Below, in pieces: positions 21,965 through 34,121 of a stretch of DNA of 64,000 bases; within the stretch, counting starts at the first letter, position 1, and each line of letters starts with the position of its first letter. Both the position numbers and the translations under genes were made by a program. Location: positions 9,301,501-9,365,500 of the forward strand of contig OZ014411.1 in assembly GCA_963965975.1 (NCBI GenBank), written 5' to 3'. This DNA comes from Xestospongia bergquistia. Taxonomy: Eukaryota; Porifera; Demospongiae; Haplosclerida; Petrosiidae. Below the pieces are notes generated by a model. It saw only the letters and a program-made list of their open reading frames with translations, made no database searches and was not told the DNA's origin.

Positions 21965-22510
21965 CTAGTGTAAGGTCTGACTCTGAAAGTAGCCTCTTTT
22001 GTATGCCGGATGATTGATCCCACATACTAATCTGTCGCGAAGCATGTTGTCTAACGTGTCCCTTAAGTTACAAACCTCCAAAAGCTTCCTCAGTTCTGCT
22101 ATGAAGGTTGATACAGTTTTTTGTTTACACATACGAGAGTCGAATTTAAATCTTTGAAAAATCTCTGACTTTCTAGGGCTGTAGTACTCTTGCACTAACT
22201 TCACTAAGCCCTCATATGACTTTAGCGATTGGGTTACGAGAGTTGTGTGGTTACGAATTAACTGATAGGTACGAGCGCAACAAACACTCAACAGTATTAC
22301 AAGTTTCTTCTTGGCTGTGACCACATTGTTGGTGAAAAAATAGTTTTGCAGTCGTTTTATATACAACAACCAATCTTCTCTATATACTCTCCAACTGTGC
22401 CAATGCAAGCCATTGCTTCTCTGCTGCTTGGTGGTTCGGGACTGACACTTAACCTTGACCTTTTCCTCCAACGTCTTTCGTTGTAAGTATGATCCCACCT
22501 CGTCACCAAT
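21965..22510 (-). pseudogene. gag N-terminal part of gypsy copy 2
   Basis: Retains the gag core (LLSVCCARTYQLI, KLVQEYYSPRKSEIFQRF, TVSTFIAELRKLLEVC) but shifts frame near CGINHPAYKR. It then meets the large deletion, so the nucleocapsid part is absent. Confidence 0.75.
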
Positions 22511-25324
22511 TGTAGTGTATTGAGTACAACAATGATTATTAGAACATGAATAACTAGAATGATCGATCCTTCTCACAAACCATACAACACATTTATATAT
22601 ATACAAAATTATACAGACCACAAACCACAAAAGGATTTAATGATTTCATAATACAAAATACCTACACTACAGTACAGTATGCTATAAAACAGAATGTGAA
22701 CAAACATCATAATTGCAACAAATATAACTTCTTATTCAAAAAGTAAGCCAAAGATACCAGACAACCTTTTACAATAATGTTACAGTATACAGGGAAATGA
22801 TTAATAGGCTCCAATGTTATTAGTATGAATAAAAAACCATTGATGATACCTACTAACCAACTGAGTACTGAGCTACAATATCAAATCTTCTATGATGCTA
22901 TGATCCATTGATACAACTCTTTTACATGTGAAATTAATAATTTTTACTGTCTCACAGGTTTCAACATCTTAGGTAAGCTGCGTATGAATGTAGCCTTTTC
23001 ACTATCCGGCCAAGGGTGTCGTCCAATGTAACAATATTCTTTGTAAGGGTTGTACTTTCCAAGGAGAGTCACAAGATGAGGATAGTTTACATACATATCA
23101 TCATCAAAATGACAAAACCAACTAAAGAGATGAGATATATGCATAATCACTAAAAGAACATTCTTGTATGAAGTGCAGATTTAACTAGTTTGGATATCAA
23201 GAGTTATAACACTAACTGACTGAAACTGACTGGCAAAAAGAAATATTGAAAATGGCTAAACCTTCTAACACAATCCCTACACTCTAAATCACTAAAAACC
23301 TCTTACCATTGAAAATTTAAGCCCATTGAAAAATTTCTAATGATACATTTTTCTTGCGTATCATCAAGGATTTTACTTTTATAAGTATATAAATAAGTGT
23401 ATTTCATATCTCCATATCTAATACTATACCACAACATGTACTGTTTACATAGTGTGTAATTGCATTAGATAACCTACTTATAGTAATTGCCTTCTTCTAT
23501 GGCTTTGTAGTAATAATCAAATTCAACACCTGTTTTACAACAAAGACTATCTGGAGTATGTCCAAAGGAACAATTGGTATGGTGGACACTGAATCCTGCA
23601 TAGGAAATAAAGTTTATTAATGTGATAATTTACCTACACAAATTTGCTAATACTGAAAACAAGACATACACATGGAAACTAACCTCTACCTTTCTTAATC
23701 ATGATTGACAGTCAAAAATTTTGTATATCATGAATCATATATTATATACTGAACCATTACAACCAGTCTTGAGTTCAGTAGATGAGAAATTGCTTATTGA
23801 TTACTTAGTAAACTCTGCATGATCATATTAATTATTAATCTTAACAGAAACCAAATAAATGTTGATATGCTGGAAGCACAATTACTTCATTTTGTATTTT
23901 CTAAATTACTTTAATTACTTCAGATTTAGTTAAATCATTTATGTCACTTATTGTAAGTCACAGGTTGTAATGTAATAGTTCAGTATATGATTCATGCTAT
24001 GCAAAATTTCTGACTGTTATTCATGATTAATGATATTATTACTAGTAAATTAAATTTTTAAGTTCCTAGGTATTGAGTACTACCTATATGCTCTTTGTTT
24101 GTCCTTACATTTGTGATGATGTATAAGTTACATAAATTATTTCATGTTTAGTCTTATGTCTTTTTGACTCTAGAGTTCTGATGTATTTACTATATAATAA
24201 TTATAACAATTTGTGCAATTAAAAAATAACAAATTATAAAGTGAATATTTCATATATATTTTGGATTCCATAGTGAACCACCAATGTAAGCTACAAATTA
24301 GTAATTAAAGTAAAATGCTAATATTTAATATTATAAAAGGATCTCTTGATATTAAACAATTAATATCACTATATAGTTTTTTCTGAAATGCTACAATATG
24401 AGAACTACAAAAGATCATACTTCATAGTTGAGTGTGTTACCTCTATGAATATGGTTTCCAAACTATTTGTAGTGATAGAGTTATCATTAGCTAAAAGCAG
24501 AGGCAAATGCAGACAAAATAAACAATTCAACATTCAATTGTGTTTTTTATGCACAGAAACATTGTGTGAACTAATAACTGAGTCACAATGAATTGAAAGA
24601 CAGTAAGATTGTTGTTGTTTCCTGCCAATACATTTGAATGGACAATCTGGGACATCCTTACATAGGCACTGCAACTTATATTATATAAAAATAGCAACAG
24701 TGGATTCATGTCTATACTGTACATAACTATATTGCAAATATAGAGTAAGCAGACAGTGCAAATAACTGTACCATATTCATAAGATATACAATCTAATTTC
24801 ACACCATCAAATTCAAACTGTATTATAGTTTTATTTTAAAACTAAAACTAAAACATCAATTTGTTATTTGAGTTTGATGTCACTCAATAACTTTCCTTTT
24901 CTAAACAGTGATATTTAGGATTTGTAAACAATGATGGATATATGTTAAAAAATGTAAGAAACTCACGAAAGAAAAATTGGAAGCTATCCTTTATAATGAC
25001 CAAGTGGATTGGAAAAGAATTATAAAACCATCTATTTGTACAACTACCAACCAACCCAAATGACAATAGTGATAATAATGATAATAACTATAGCAAGTTA
25101 ATGTAGCAAATAAGACAATTGTGAAAACTGACAAAAATACTAAAAACATGTGGTATTGATATTGATACATGACGTAATAATAAGAATGAATATATAATTA
25201 ATAGATATAGGTTCAAGGTTTATCAAGTTACCTAGTATATCACATCTTTTTGTTATAACTGATTGAAAACTTGAGTGCATATATTACACATACATACACT
25301 CAATCACATAACCAAAAAAACACA

Positions 25325-25539
25325 CACTGTAAAAATTAATATGTCATTTAATATGTACTTTACATAGGTGGAATTTAGAATTTATGTGAATTACTAATTG
25401 TATAATTTGTTAGTATGTAACCATACAACATACCAACAAATTACACAGTGAGGAATTCTCAAGAATTCTAAATTCCATAGTAATCCACCCATGTAAACTA
25501 CAAATTAGTTGTTAAAATGACATATTAATTTTTACAGTG
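25325..25539. mobile_element. MITE with CACTGTAAAAATTAATATG ends
   Basis: 215 bp. The terminal inverted repeat is about 25 bp: left starts CACTGTAAAAATTAATATG, right is its reverse complement ending TTTTTACAGTG. Unit 1 (about 7,995) lacks it, so it inserted after duplication. No open frame. Confidence 0.75.
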
Positions 25540-25569
25540 CAAACAATAATCACACACACACACACACAC

Positions 25570-25806
25570 CTAATGTGGTTTTACTCTCTGCATCCATGTA
25601 ACTAAAAGAGGAGCAAGTCGCTGTTTATGATATTTTGTTGTAGTTTTCACAGCGATGTAGATTTTCTCCGCCATTTCACGCTTACTGGGATGATTCCAAT
25701 GCAAGTTCGCCCAGGGCATTATTATTTCTGTAGCTATAGAGTAGAAGCCACACAATACTAGTAGCACAAGTAGTTTAAGGACTCGTTTTCTCCTTAACAT
25801 GTTCAT
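25570..25806 (-). pseudogene. Fringe exon 1 duplicate (unit 2), nonsense at last codon
   Basis: 79 codons from an ATG at 25806: anchor LKLLVLLVLCGFYS, EKIYIAVKTTTKYHKQRL, LLVTWMQRVKPH, then TAG directly before the GT-repeat donor, where functional exon 1 has CAG. No exon 2 lies between it and exon 3. It lacks the LGVLIL-type insert of the true exon 1, so it derives from a diverged relative. Probably non-functional. Confidence 0.7.
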
Positions 25807-25929
25807 CCTTAAATTGGACAAATGCGAATGCTTTTAGTAAAGTATAATACTACTACTTCTTGTCTAAATTTTTGTGCATGGCAACGGAGGTTTCCGCAAT
25901 GCAAGACTGCCTTCCTAAAGAAGTCTGCA

Positions 25930-26290
25930 GAAGCCGCAGACGGACATTCCAATTCCTTTTTCTTAGTTCTTCCGCGCATCTTAGCATATTTAAAAGTTCC
26001 AATTAACGATCCAGTTGATGAGTCCAATTTCTTTTTTTTAATTCCAATTTTGGCATGTGCGCCATTTCTAGGCTTTTCTTGTTACTTAATAAAACGTGGA
26101 GCGTGAGTACCATGAGCCATCTCTTAAAATCGAGCGTCAGCGAGATGTTTCCAGTTAGGTTAGGTTCCCTGACTTTGGTTGTATATTGTAGTTCGATTAT
26201 TTAGAGAAGCCGAGAACGGACATTAAAACTCCGTATAACCCCGTTATATTGAAATTGGAAATAGGAATTGGAATGTCCGTCTGAGGCTTC
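25930..26290. mobile_element. MITE, GAAGCCGCAGAC family, unit 2 first copy
   Basis: Orthologous to 8391-8750. Terminal inverted repeats read GAAGCCGCAGACGGACATTC at the left and the inverse at the right. Confidence 0.7.
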
Positions 26291-26294
26291 CGTA

Positions 26295-26602
26295 GAAGTC
26301 GCAGACGGACATTCTAATTCCATATTCCTTATTCCATTAATGGCATATGTTCCATTTATAGGCTTTTCTTGTAACTTATTAAAATGCGGAGTGCGAGTAC
26401 CAAGAGCTGTTTCTTAGAATTGAGCGTCAGCGAGACGTTTGTAGTTGAGTTGGGTTCCTGGTTTTAGCTATATATTTGTAGGTCTGTTTTATACGGTAAC
26501 CGAGTACAAACATTACAGTCAGTGTTGTCATTTACAGAAGCCGAAGATAACCCAATTTGATTGAAATTGGAAATAGGAATTGGAATGTCCGTCTGCAGCT
26601 TC
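26295..26602. mobile_element. MITE, GAAGCCGCAGAC family, unit 2 second copy
   Basis: Head-to-tail second element, about 308 bp, complete at both ends here but truncated in unit 1. The two elements share the internal GAGCGTCAGCGAGA stretch. Confidence 0.7.
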
Positions 26603-26924
26603 CGTACCCTCCCTACTCCATGATATTAAATTTATATATATTATTCTATAGTAAGCGTAATCAACCCATCCTGTTGTATCCTGACTATAGAGTGGTTGTT
26701 CAGAAGTAAATATTGAGAGGGGGTACATCCTTTAACGGCTGCTATCCATGTTGGAAGTCAAGTTATCATCATCATTGAGTTTTGGCTTCTGTGTTTTCAA
26801 GAACTCAACCAAATTCAAATTTCAAAGTCAAGTTGTCTCCTGACGACCATCCAGTCTTTTGATTTATTTTTTATGTGATACAACCGATAAGAACAAGAAT
26901 TGTTGTTGTATTTTCCTTAAAAAA

Positions 26925-26964
26925 GGATTTATCACTTTTAGTAATAACTAAAAGTGATAAATCC
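26925..26964. repeat. Perfect 18-bp inverted repeat with 4-base loop
   Basis: GGATTTATCACTTTTAGT, loop AATA, then its exact complement. In unit 1 only the right arm survives (about 8,879). In unit 3 a single arm is present near 43,858. It marks the end of an inverted duplication of the flanking sequence. Confidence 0.85.
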
Positions 26965-29065
26965 TGTGACTTACAAGTGACATCCTCAAAATGATTTGAC
27001 TAATTCTGAAGTAATTAAAGTGATTTAGAAAAATACAAAATGAAGAAAAGCCTTAACAAGTAAATATATGTAAATTATTATGTCCTCACAGACAGTCATT
27101 GGGCTTCCAGCATACCAACATTTGTGCGGTTCCTGTTAAGATTATTAATTAATCTGATCATGTAGAGTTTAGTGAGTACTTTTAAGCAAATACTCATCTA
27201 CTGAACTCAAGACTGGTTGTAATGATTCAGTATATGATTCATGCTATACAAAATTTCTGACTGTTATTCATGATTAATGATATTATTACTAGTAAGTTAA
27301 AGGTTTAAGTTCCTAGGAGTTGAGTACTACCTATCTGCTCTTTGTTTTGTCCTTACATTTGTGATGATGTATAAGTTACATAAATTATTTCATGTTTAGT
27401 CGTATGTCCATTTGACTCTAGACCTCTGATATATTTACTATATAATAATTATAATGCAATTAGAAAATAGCAACTTATACAGTGAGTATTTCACGCATGT
27501 TATGGAATCCATAGTAAACCACAAATGTAAGCTACAAATTAGTAATTAAAGTAAAATGCTAATAGTTACAATTGTGGTTTTACTAAAAGGATCTATTGAT
27601 ATTAAACATTAAAATCACTACGCTCTGTTCATTGCAGGTACAAAAATTAATATAACGTTTTGATAATATGACCAAAATCACTTGGTCTTCTGACAACCAT
27701 TTGGTTCTTTTGATATCATTTTTATATGAACAAGATTTCTTATACTTTCCATAAGTAAACAGTATAGAAGATGCCATTGACCACAACGAATGTGATCTTG
27801 TTGTGTATATAAATCCATCTGGTGTAAGCCATTCAATGTCTGGAAAGTTGTGTATCTTACTATGTTTAGCTATATAGCCTTTAACAGAAGATCATGTTAA
27901 CACTATTGAATTGAGGTCACAATGGGCTACCGGTAACTTTAAACTGTATGTCCATGTGTATGTGCTGCTTAATCAGTAAGGTACAAAAGTGCTGGTCTGT
28001 GTTGTTTTACTTTCTCTAGTACACAGCAAAAAACACAAGGTTAAAACTACCCGCAATGTTTGTATCAACTACAATACAAATTGGTTATATTAACTTACAT
28101 GTAATTGAAGTGACACGCCTGGGTAACTTTAACTAAAATGGGTTAATGTAACTAAGTTGGTTGAAGCTACCATGTTGACTGACTGTTACTATAACTATTT
28201 TAACACCAGAATAACAATGTAATCTAGTTATTAAACAAATTGGTAAAAGGGAGAAAAAGCAATATTAGTTTACATAACATAGTATTTTACATAAATATAA
28301 GTCAAACCATCTGTTAGTTTATATAAATATGACCATGATAAACATTGTAATTAAATAAATCAGATATTAATGACTGGTGTGAAGAAACAGAAATGACATA
28401 GGTATAATAATGCACTTAAAATAGAATTTTGTCATTTCAACCGTTGTCCTCATTACCAGAATCTCATCAAGTTGATGTAAGCCAATATTGAATACCATAA
28501 AGCCAAAAACTGGTCTAACTTAATATGTGAAAAGCCAACTAAAAGCCAAAGTAGTCTTTGTAGTTTATATCCAATGACTGAAATTATGAAGAAGAGGTGG
28601 ATACTGTTTCAACCTAACTAACTATGTTAATTAAGTTGAAATAGTATCTGCTTATTGCTTCAATTGAAGCCATGATTCGACTACTATAGCAAAGTGGATG
28701 TAAAAGCAATGTGGCAACTAGTTTGCCTCATGCTTATTGAGTTACACTTGTATTGGCCTTGTAGCAACTTTGAATTGGGCTTACATCATATTGATGTAAC
28801 TATAGTTAAAATGAGAACATGCATGTTAGAATCAAACCTACTAAGTGTTACAGTAACCACAGTGCACGAAGGTAAAGTAACAGCAATTGTTACATCAACT
28901 ATACTTATGTCAGATGTTACTTTAACTATAAGTGTGGGTTATAATCACTAATACATTTGACAGTTGCTTTAACTATAATTTTCATTGGGTTATTTTAACC
29001 CAAGACATGGGTTACCTGAGTTGCAGGTGTTTTGACCCAAAAGTTTGGGTACTTTCTACCCATCA

Positions 29066-29282
29066 CTATTTACTGTGTAGTGTCTTTTTAATGTCCTTGT
29101 TATCATATTCTATGTTGTGTTTGTCTAACCATCTTTTAATATCATCTTTTGTGTTTGCAGCTGTTGGAGGTTTGTCCTTTTGTTTATTACCGTATGAAGC
29201 ATTGTCTACAGATGTAGGTGGAATGTTTGGAAGTAGCTGTTGTCTAAACCATTCTATAAATACCACTCGTGTGCTTGTGTAG
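29066..29282 (-). pseudogene. DDE transposase C-terminal relic, unit 2
   Basis: Duplicate of the relic at 10,989. Better preserved at its start (FIEWFRQQLLPNIPPTS), with DNASYGN where the family has DNAxYH, then DDIKRWLDKHNIEYDNKD. Too short to be active. Confidence 0.65.
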
Positions 29283-29389
29283 ACTTTCTTTCTTTTCTTG
29301 TAAGAACAATTTTATTGGCAAATCTGTAAGTTAGAATTACATCTATGTTAAGTTAAAAAATAATAAAATATGTAATAGTTTGTTTAGCA

Positions 29390-29720
29390 ACGAATCAAGG
29401 AAGCAGTTCATCTTCCTCTACTAATCAATAGCCACAGGCTATACATAAAATAGCTAAGAAACCCAGAAAGTGGGTTAGATTGACATAACAAACAAATACA
29501 TAATTGAAAAGGTAAGGTAGTTCTTTGAGAAAGAAAAAAAAAGGAAGCTCAATTAAGAGAGAGAGAGGATCATAGAACATACAGAAGAGGCTACAGGTAT
29601 ATCAGTAAGAAGTGTGCGTAATGTTCATAATTAATATATTTCTCAAGAACCTGCTAAACAATACGCAACATCTAGGGTACACGTGAATGCTGGCTCTTTT
29701 AATAAAGAAGTAATATGATG
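29390..29720 (+). pseudogene. DDE transposase N-terminal relic, unit 2
   Basis: Duplicate of 11,290-11,640, with the helix-turn-helix-like EEATGISVRSV segment, interrupted by stops. Confidence 0.45.
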
Positions 29721-30759
29721 TACGCTTCATAGCTTTTATACATGACAATATCCCACTTTGACTACTGTTTTAAAAGAGGATGAGTATTTAGAAGTAATAG
29801 GTTTTGTCTATTGAGGGTTCTGTGAGAGTTTTTGTTTTCATACAAGAAAAGGCACAATGAACAATACATATATGTACAATATAACATACTGGTCAAAGAG
29901 ATACATACTTTCAAATGATACATAAACTAAAAAATGGCAACAAGACAATTCTAGAAACGTTGTGTCAACAAATAACTGAGTCGTAATGAAGAGTCTAACA
30001 TATAATAAAATATTGTAACAAATTGAAAGACAGTAAGATTGTTGTTTCCTGCCAATACATTTGAATGGACAATCTGGGACATCCTTACATAGGCACTGCA
30101 ATTTATATTATATAAAAATAGCAACAGTGGATTCATGTCTATACTATACACAACTATATTACAAACTATAGAGTAAGTAGACAGTGCACAGAATTGTACC
30201 ATTTTCATAAAATATACACTTAAAATAGCATTTTGTCATTTCAACCATTGTCTTTCTTACCAGAATCTCCTCAATATGATATAAACCCAATATTGTGTTA
30301 CCCTAAAGCCAAAGCTGGTCTAACTCAATATGTATAAAGTAAATAGAAGCAAAAAGTACTCTTTGCAGTTATTTCTAATAACTGAAAATATGAACACTAC
30401 TTCAAATTAATTTGGTTAGTTCAGTTGAAATTATCTGTGTTTATAGCTTAATTTGTAGTCATGGTTCAATTACTATATCAAAGTAGGCGTTAAAGGAATG
30501 TGGTTGTAGATGCAACTAGTTGGCTTTATGCATATTGAGTTACAATACAATTGTTATTATAGCAACTTAGAATTGAGCTTACATTATATTAATGAAACTG
30601 CAGTAACAAAGACCTCAGTTAAAATGACAAAATGCTTTTTTCAGTGTAAAACCTAATTTCACAACATCAAATTCAAACTGTATTATAGTTTTTTATTATA
30701 AAACAAAAACTATAACACAAATATTGTAGTAGCGCTATCCTGGGAATCATAATGTTTAA

Positions 30760-31428
30760 CCCTTCAACTAGGTTATTCAATTATTGCTCGTTAGGGGCGT
30801 GGTGCGGGATAAAAATTGCTTGAATCAACTATTGTCCTGTCTTACCATTTCAAGGCGTTTTGCGGTTTCTATTTATAGTAGACGTCTAAAAATAACTTTT
30901 TGGTTAGCCACGTGGTTCTGTGAGAAGAAGTGAGTCAGCAAGGGAGTTGTAATCTATCGATGTTCGTACCTTTATCTACGTATAAACGGTAACTTTATAA
31001 CTGACTGGTTCGTTAGAATTAGTCTTCCTTTGGCCTATATTCCTCTTTCATAGGCTATTGTTGGTATTAGATTACTGTTGAAAGAAATCTACTACTAGTA
31101 TTAGCATAATTAGTAGGAGGTGTTGAAGAAGAGGTGGTACTAGAAGAAGAGAAAGTTGTAGTAACAATATTAGTTTCTTCATCTAAAAAACAATCATCTT
31201 TTTTTTCATTTTCATCAATAAAACCATCGAAATCGTCATCACTAAAAGCGCTATCTATTTCTTCCATCAATTGTAACAATGTCTCAGGATCATTCGAGCT
31301 TAGAAAACGAGCCATTTCAAAAGAAAAACCGATCCAAAAAAGCGAATGTTTTGGTGCTTAAAAGAGCCTTCCGCGTTTTCCAATGAAATTGGGTGGGGCT
31401 CCATATGGAGCCTTCCGCAAACGAAGGG
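30760..31428 (-). mobile_element. Non-autonomous piggyBac-like element
   Basis: 669 bp, present in unit 2 only. Left end is TTAA followed by CCCTTC; right end is GAAGGG followed by TTAT. The empty site in unit 1 (about 12,627) has a single TTAA, as expected for piggyBac insertion; the right-hand copy has lost three bases. The interior has the start of a transposase (31,067-31,315), a 16-bp palindrome GGCTCCATATGGAGCC (31,397-31,412) and a direct repeat GAGCCTTCCGC at 31,364 and 31,408. The catalytic region is absent. Confidence 0.8.
31067..31315 (-). pseudogene. piggyBac transposase N-terminal fragment
   Basis: 82 residues from an ATG at 31315: MARFLSSNDPETLLQLMEEI, then an acidic Asp/Glu-rich stretch (SDDDFDGFIDENE) and a Ser/Thr tail. 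An acidic N-terminus is common in piggyBac transposases. No DDD catalytic domain follows. The assignment rests mainly on the surrounding TTAA/CCCT ends. Confidence 0.55.
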
Positions 31429-32254
31429 TTATAAAAAGTAAGTAGGTAAGAGCACAATCATAAACACACTAGAATAAATGGCTAAGAAAGAAAACTATAT
31501 TTTAAGGTAAATTTATGTTTGATATTAACACAATACTTATAAGCAGTAAAATTAGATACTCTTACCTAATGCTTTAGATAATAACAACCACTTGTCTGTA
31601 TTGTTTGATATACGTTTATCAGTTATCACATGTACCTACATATACACAAAATAGTATAATTATATATATGAAAACTTGAGTACATATATTACACATACAC
31701 ATACACAATCACACATTTGCAACCATAAACACACAAATAGTTAATTAACTGTTTGTGGTAATCACACACACCTGATGTGGTTTTACTCTCTGCATCCATG
31801 TAACTAAAAGAGGAGCAAGTCGCTGTTGATGATATTTTGTTGAAGTTTTCACAGTGATGTAGATTTTCTCCGCCATGTCACGCTTACCGAGATGATTCCA
31901 ACGCAAGTTCGCCCAGGGTTTTTTTATTTCAGTAGCTCTAGAGTAGAAGCCACATAATACTAGTAGTGCAAGTAGTATAAGGACACCTAAAAGGACTCGT
32001 CGTCTCCTTAACATGCTCATCTTTAAATTGGACAAATACGAATGCTTTAAGCAAAGTATAATACTACTACTTTTTGTCTAAATTTTTGTGCGTAGCAACG
32101 GAGGTTTATTAAGTAATCAGCAATCCAAGACCGCCCTCTATGGATGCCGCAGACGGACATTCCATTCCAACATAGATACTATACGATATGGATGTGAAAC
32201 AAAAATGTAATGCTAAACCGGATGTCCACATACGTTTTACGCCCGAAATACGTA

Positions 32255-32695
32255 ATATAGATGCAACTAAGTGCTAAGATAATTATATTATTAATGAAAT
32301 TGCAGTAACAAAGACCTCAGTTAAAATGACAAAATGCTTTTTTCAGTGTAAAACCTAATTTCACAACATCAAATTCAAACTGCATTATAGTTTTTTATTA
32401 TAAAACATAAACTATAACACAAATATTGTAGTAGTGCTATCCTGGGAATCATAATATTTAATATAAAAAGTAAGTAAGTAAGAGCACAATCATAAACACA
32501 CTAGAATAAATGGCTAAGAAAGAAAAGTATATTTTAAGGGAAATTTATGTTTGATATTAACACAATACTTATAAGCAGTAAAATTAGATACTCTTACCTA
32601 ATGCTTTAGATAATAACAACCGCTTGTCTGTATTGTTTGATATACGTTTATCAGTTATCACATGTACCTACATATACACAAAATAGTATCAATAT
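32255..32695. repeat. Duplicated block with an orphan Fringe exon 2
   Basis: Repeats the locus 1/2 sequence that lies around exon 2 (matches 12,428-12,860), joined abruptly at 32,254 after GTAATATAG. It carries an intact exon 2 copy but no exon 1 upstream. Confidence 0.75.
32598..32667 (-). pseudogene. Orphan Fringe exon 2 copy
   Basis: 70 nt with intact acceptor and donor, encoding VHVITDKRISNNTDKRLLLS-type sequence (one Trp-to-Arg change). It lies 5' of locus 2 exon 1 on the minus strand, so it can only be used by transcripts starting further upstream. No exon 1 was found there. Confidence 0.65.
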
Positions 32696-33720
32696 ATATT
32701 TACATATATATATATAATTATATTCAATATTATTATGATACAATTATATTAACTAATACTCATCCTATATAAGAAATATTACACTTCAGATGAGGTCTTG
32801 ATGCAAGTAATTAGTTTGACATTGTGCTGTATGAGCGTGTCAACCTTGCCCTAATTAGTTCATTTAAAATAGCAAACATCTCGCTAATAGTGGTCAGTTA
32901 TTTTAAAACATCAATTTGTTATTTGAGTTTGATGTCACTCATTAACATTCCTTTTCTTTTCTCTGCAGTGATATTTAGGATTTGTAAACAATGGTGGTTA
33001 TATGAAGTAGTGTTCATGTTTTCAGTAATTAGTCATAACTACAAAGAGTACTTTTTTGCTTCTATTTACTTTATACAGACATATTGAGTTATAATTAGAC
33101 CTTTTATGGTAACTCAATATTGGGTATATATCATATTGCATTTTTTTTGATGAGATTCTAGTAACAAAGACAATGGTTGAAATAACAAAAACATGCTATT
33201 TTAAGTGTATGTCTTATGAATATGGTACATTTATGTGCACTGTCTACTTACTCTATAGTTTGCAATATAGTTGTGTATAGTATAGTCCTGAATCTATTGT
33301 TGCTAAATTTGTATAATATAAGTTGCAGTGCCTATGTAATTAATGACAGCCTAGACTGTCCCATTCAAACATATTGGCAGGAAACAACAATCTTACTGTC
33401 TTTCAATTTGTTACAATATTTCATTATATGATAGACTCTTCATTATGACTCAGTTATTTTGTTGACAACGTTTCTAAGAATGAAAAAAATTATTGAATGT
33501 TGAAATATTTATTTTGTCTGCATTTGCCTCTGCTGTTAGCTAATGATAACTCAGTCACTACAAACAGTTTGGAAACAAAATTCACAGAGGTAACACACTC
33601 AACTATGAAGCATGATCTTTCTAGTTTTCATATTAAGAAATAGCGTTCACCGGAAATTAGTAGTGGGTGTAAGTAGTAACATAACACATACCAAACCATC
33701 ACAAATTAAATGCTTGTGGT

Positions 33721-34121
33721 GGCAGACTGGTCAATTTTAAAAATGTTCAGACTCCTTAATTGAAATGTTTTGTCTTGTGTTTTCAGTTGAAGGAGTTGTT
33801 GACAACAAATTCCAATGGTTTGCTAACAGGTACTTGAGGAGTAAAAGGGCCATTGCTCTTAAAGTCTTCAACAAAATTTGATAGCCTTTTTAAAATTCTC
33901 AGCTGAGTGTAATAAACTGATCTTAAATTTCTCCTATAGAACTACAAAAAATATTATTAGTGATAATATTATTGGTGATGTTATATAGATAACATTACCT
34001 TGTGTCTTTAAAGCATTACATCATATAGTCTATTAGACACTTCTGGAAGGATAACCACTTGCCATGCAAACTATAGGAGAGAAAATGGAGTCTGAACATT
34101 TTAAAAATTGACCAGCCTGCC
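33721..34121. mobile_element. MITE with GGCAGRCTGGTCAATTTT ends
   Basis: 401 bp with about 35-bp inverted repeats: the left starts GGCAGACTGGTCAATTTT; the right reads GGCAGGCTGGTCAATTTT on the other strand. A second copy at about 48,628-49,024 has lost most of its left end. No coding sequence. Confidence 0.75.

Larger units (their letters stand above)
19114..22676 (-). mobile_element. Ty3/gypsy LTR retrotransposon, copy 2
   Basis: Duplicate of copy 1 in the same intron position, with a perfect GTAT target duplication (19110-19113 and 22677-22680) and LTRs at 19114-19281 and 22511-22676. It has lost about 750 bp spanning the gag zinc knuckles, protease and start of pol; the joint lies near 21,900 within a short CCGGG overlap. 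It keeps the RNase H segment that copy 1 has partly lost. Pol is also interrupted after the RT box. Non-autonomous. Confidence 0.9.
23693..27290. mobile_element. Inverted-repeat-bounded composite insertion, unit 2
   Basis: Arms at about 23,693-23,790 and 27,195-27,290 match those at 7,825/9,215. The interior holds a MITE (25,325-25,539), pseudo-exon 1 (25,570-25,806), two tandem MITEs (25,930-26,602), a perfect hairpin (26,925-26,964) and the TTGAAAGACAG repeat. In unit 1 the matching stretch is shorter; one deletion (unit 2 about 26.41-26.94 kb) ends in a TTAG overlap. Confidence 0.5.
16769..32020 (-). pseudogene. Fringe-like glycosyltransferase, locus 2 (exon 6 frameshift)
   Basis: Same eight-exon model as locus 1: 31772-32020, 31566-31635, 23478-23595, 22956-23121, 18504-18586, 18061-18224, 17423-17490, 16769-16892. 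Exons 1-5, 7 and 8 have the lengths of locus 1 and stay open. Exon 6 is 164 nt instead of 163: the A/T run after the acceptor is A5T5, against A5T4 in locus 1 and A4T5 in locus 3. The shifted frame ends within 20 codons (YWSSR, stop), removing the candidate catalytic Asp and the C-terminal FHCSLYPDTDWC. The exon 3 donor is GTAGGT and the split codon encodes Asn rather than Asp. Intron 4 holds gypsy copy 2; intron 2 is filled with MITEs, a pseudo-exon 1, DDE relics and a piggyBac derivative. A homopolymer sequencing error is an alternative explanation. Confidence 0.8.

Noticed and set aside
8033..25806. Exon 1 duplicates as alternative first exons of Fringe loci 1 and 2
   Set aside because: Both end in TAG instead of CAG before the donor, one is frameshifted, and exon 2 lies upstream of them, so splicing to exon 3 would skip it and break phase.
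8330..32100. GTAGCAAC / CATGGCAAC words upstream of all exon 1 copies as RFX-type regulatory sites
   Set aside because: Conservation is explained by duplication, and a half-site alone is not enough evidence.
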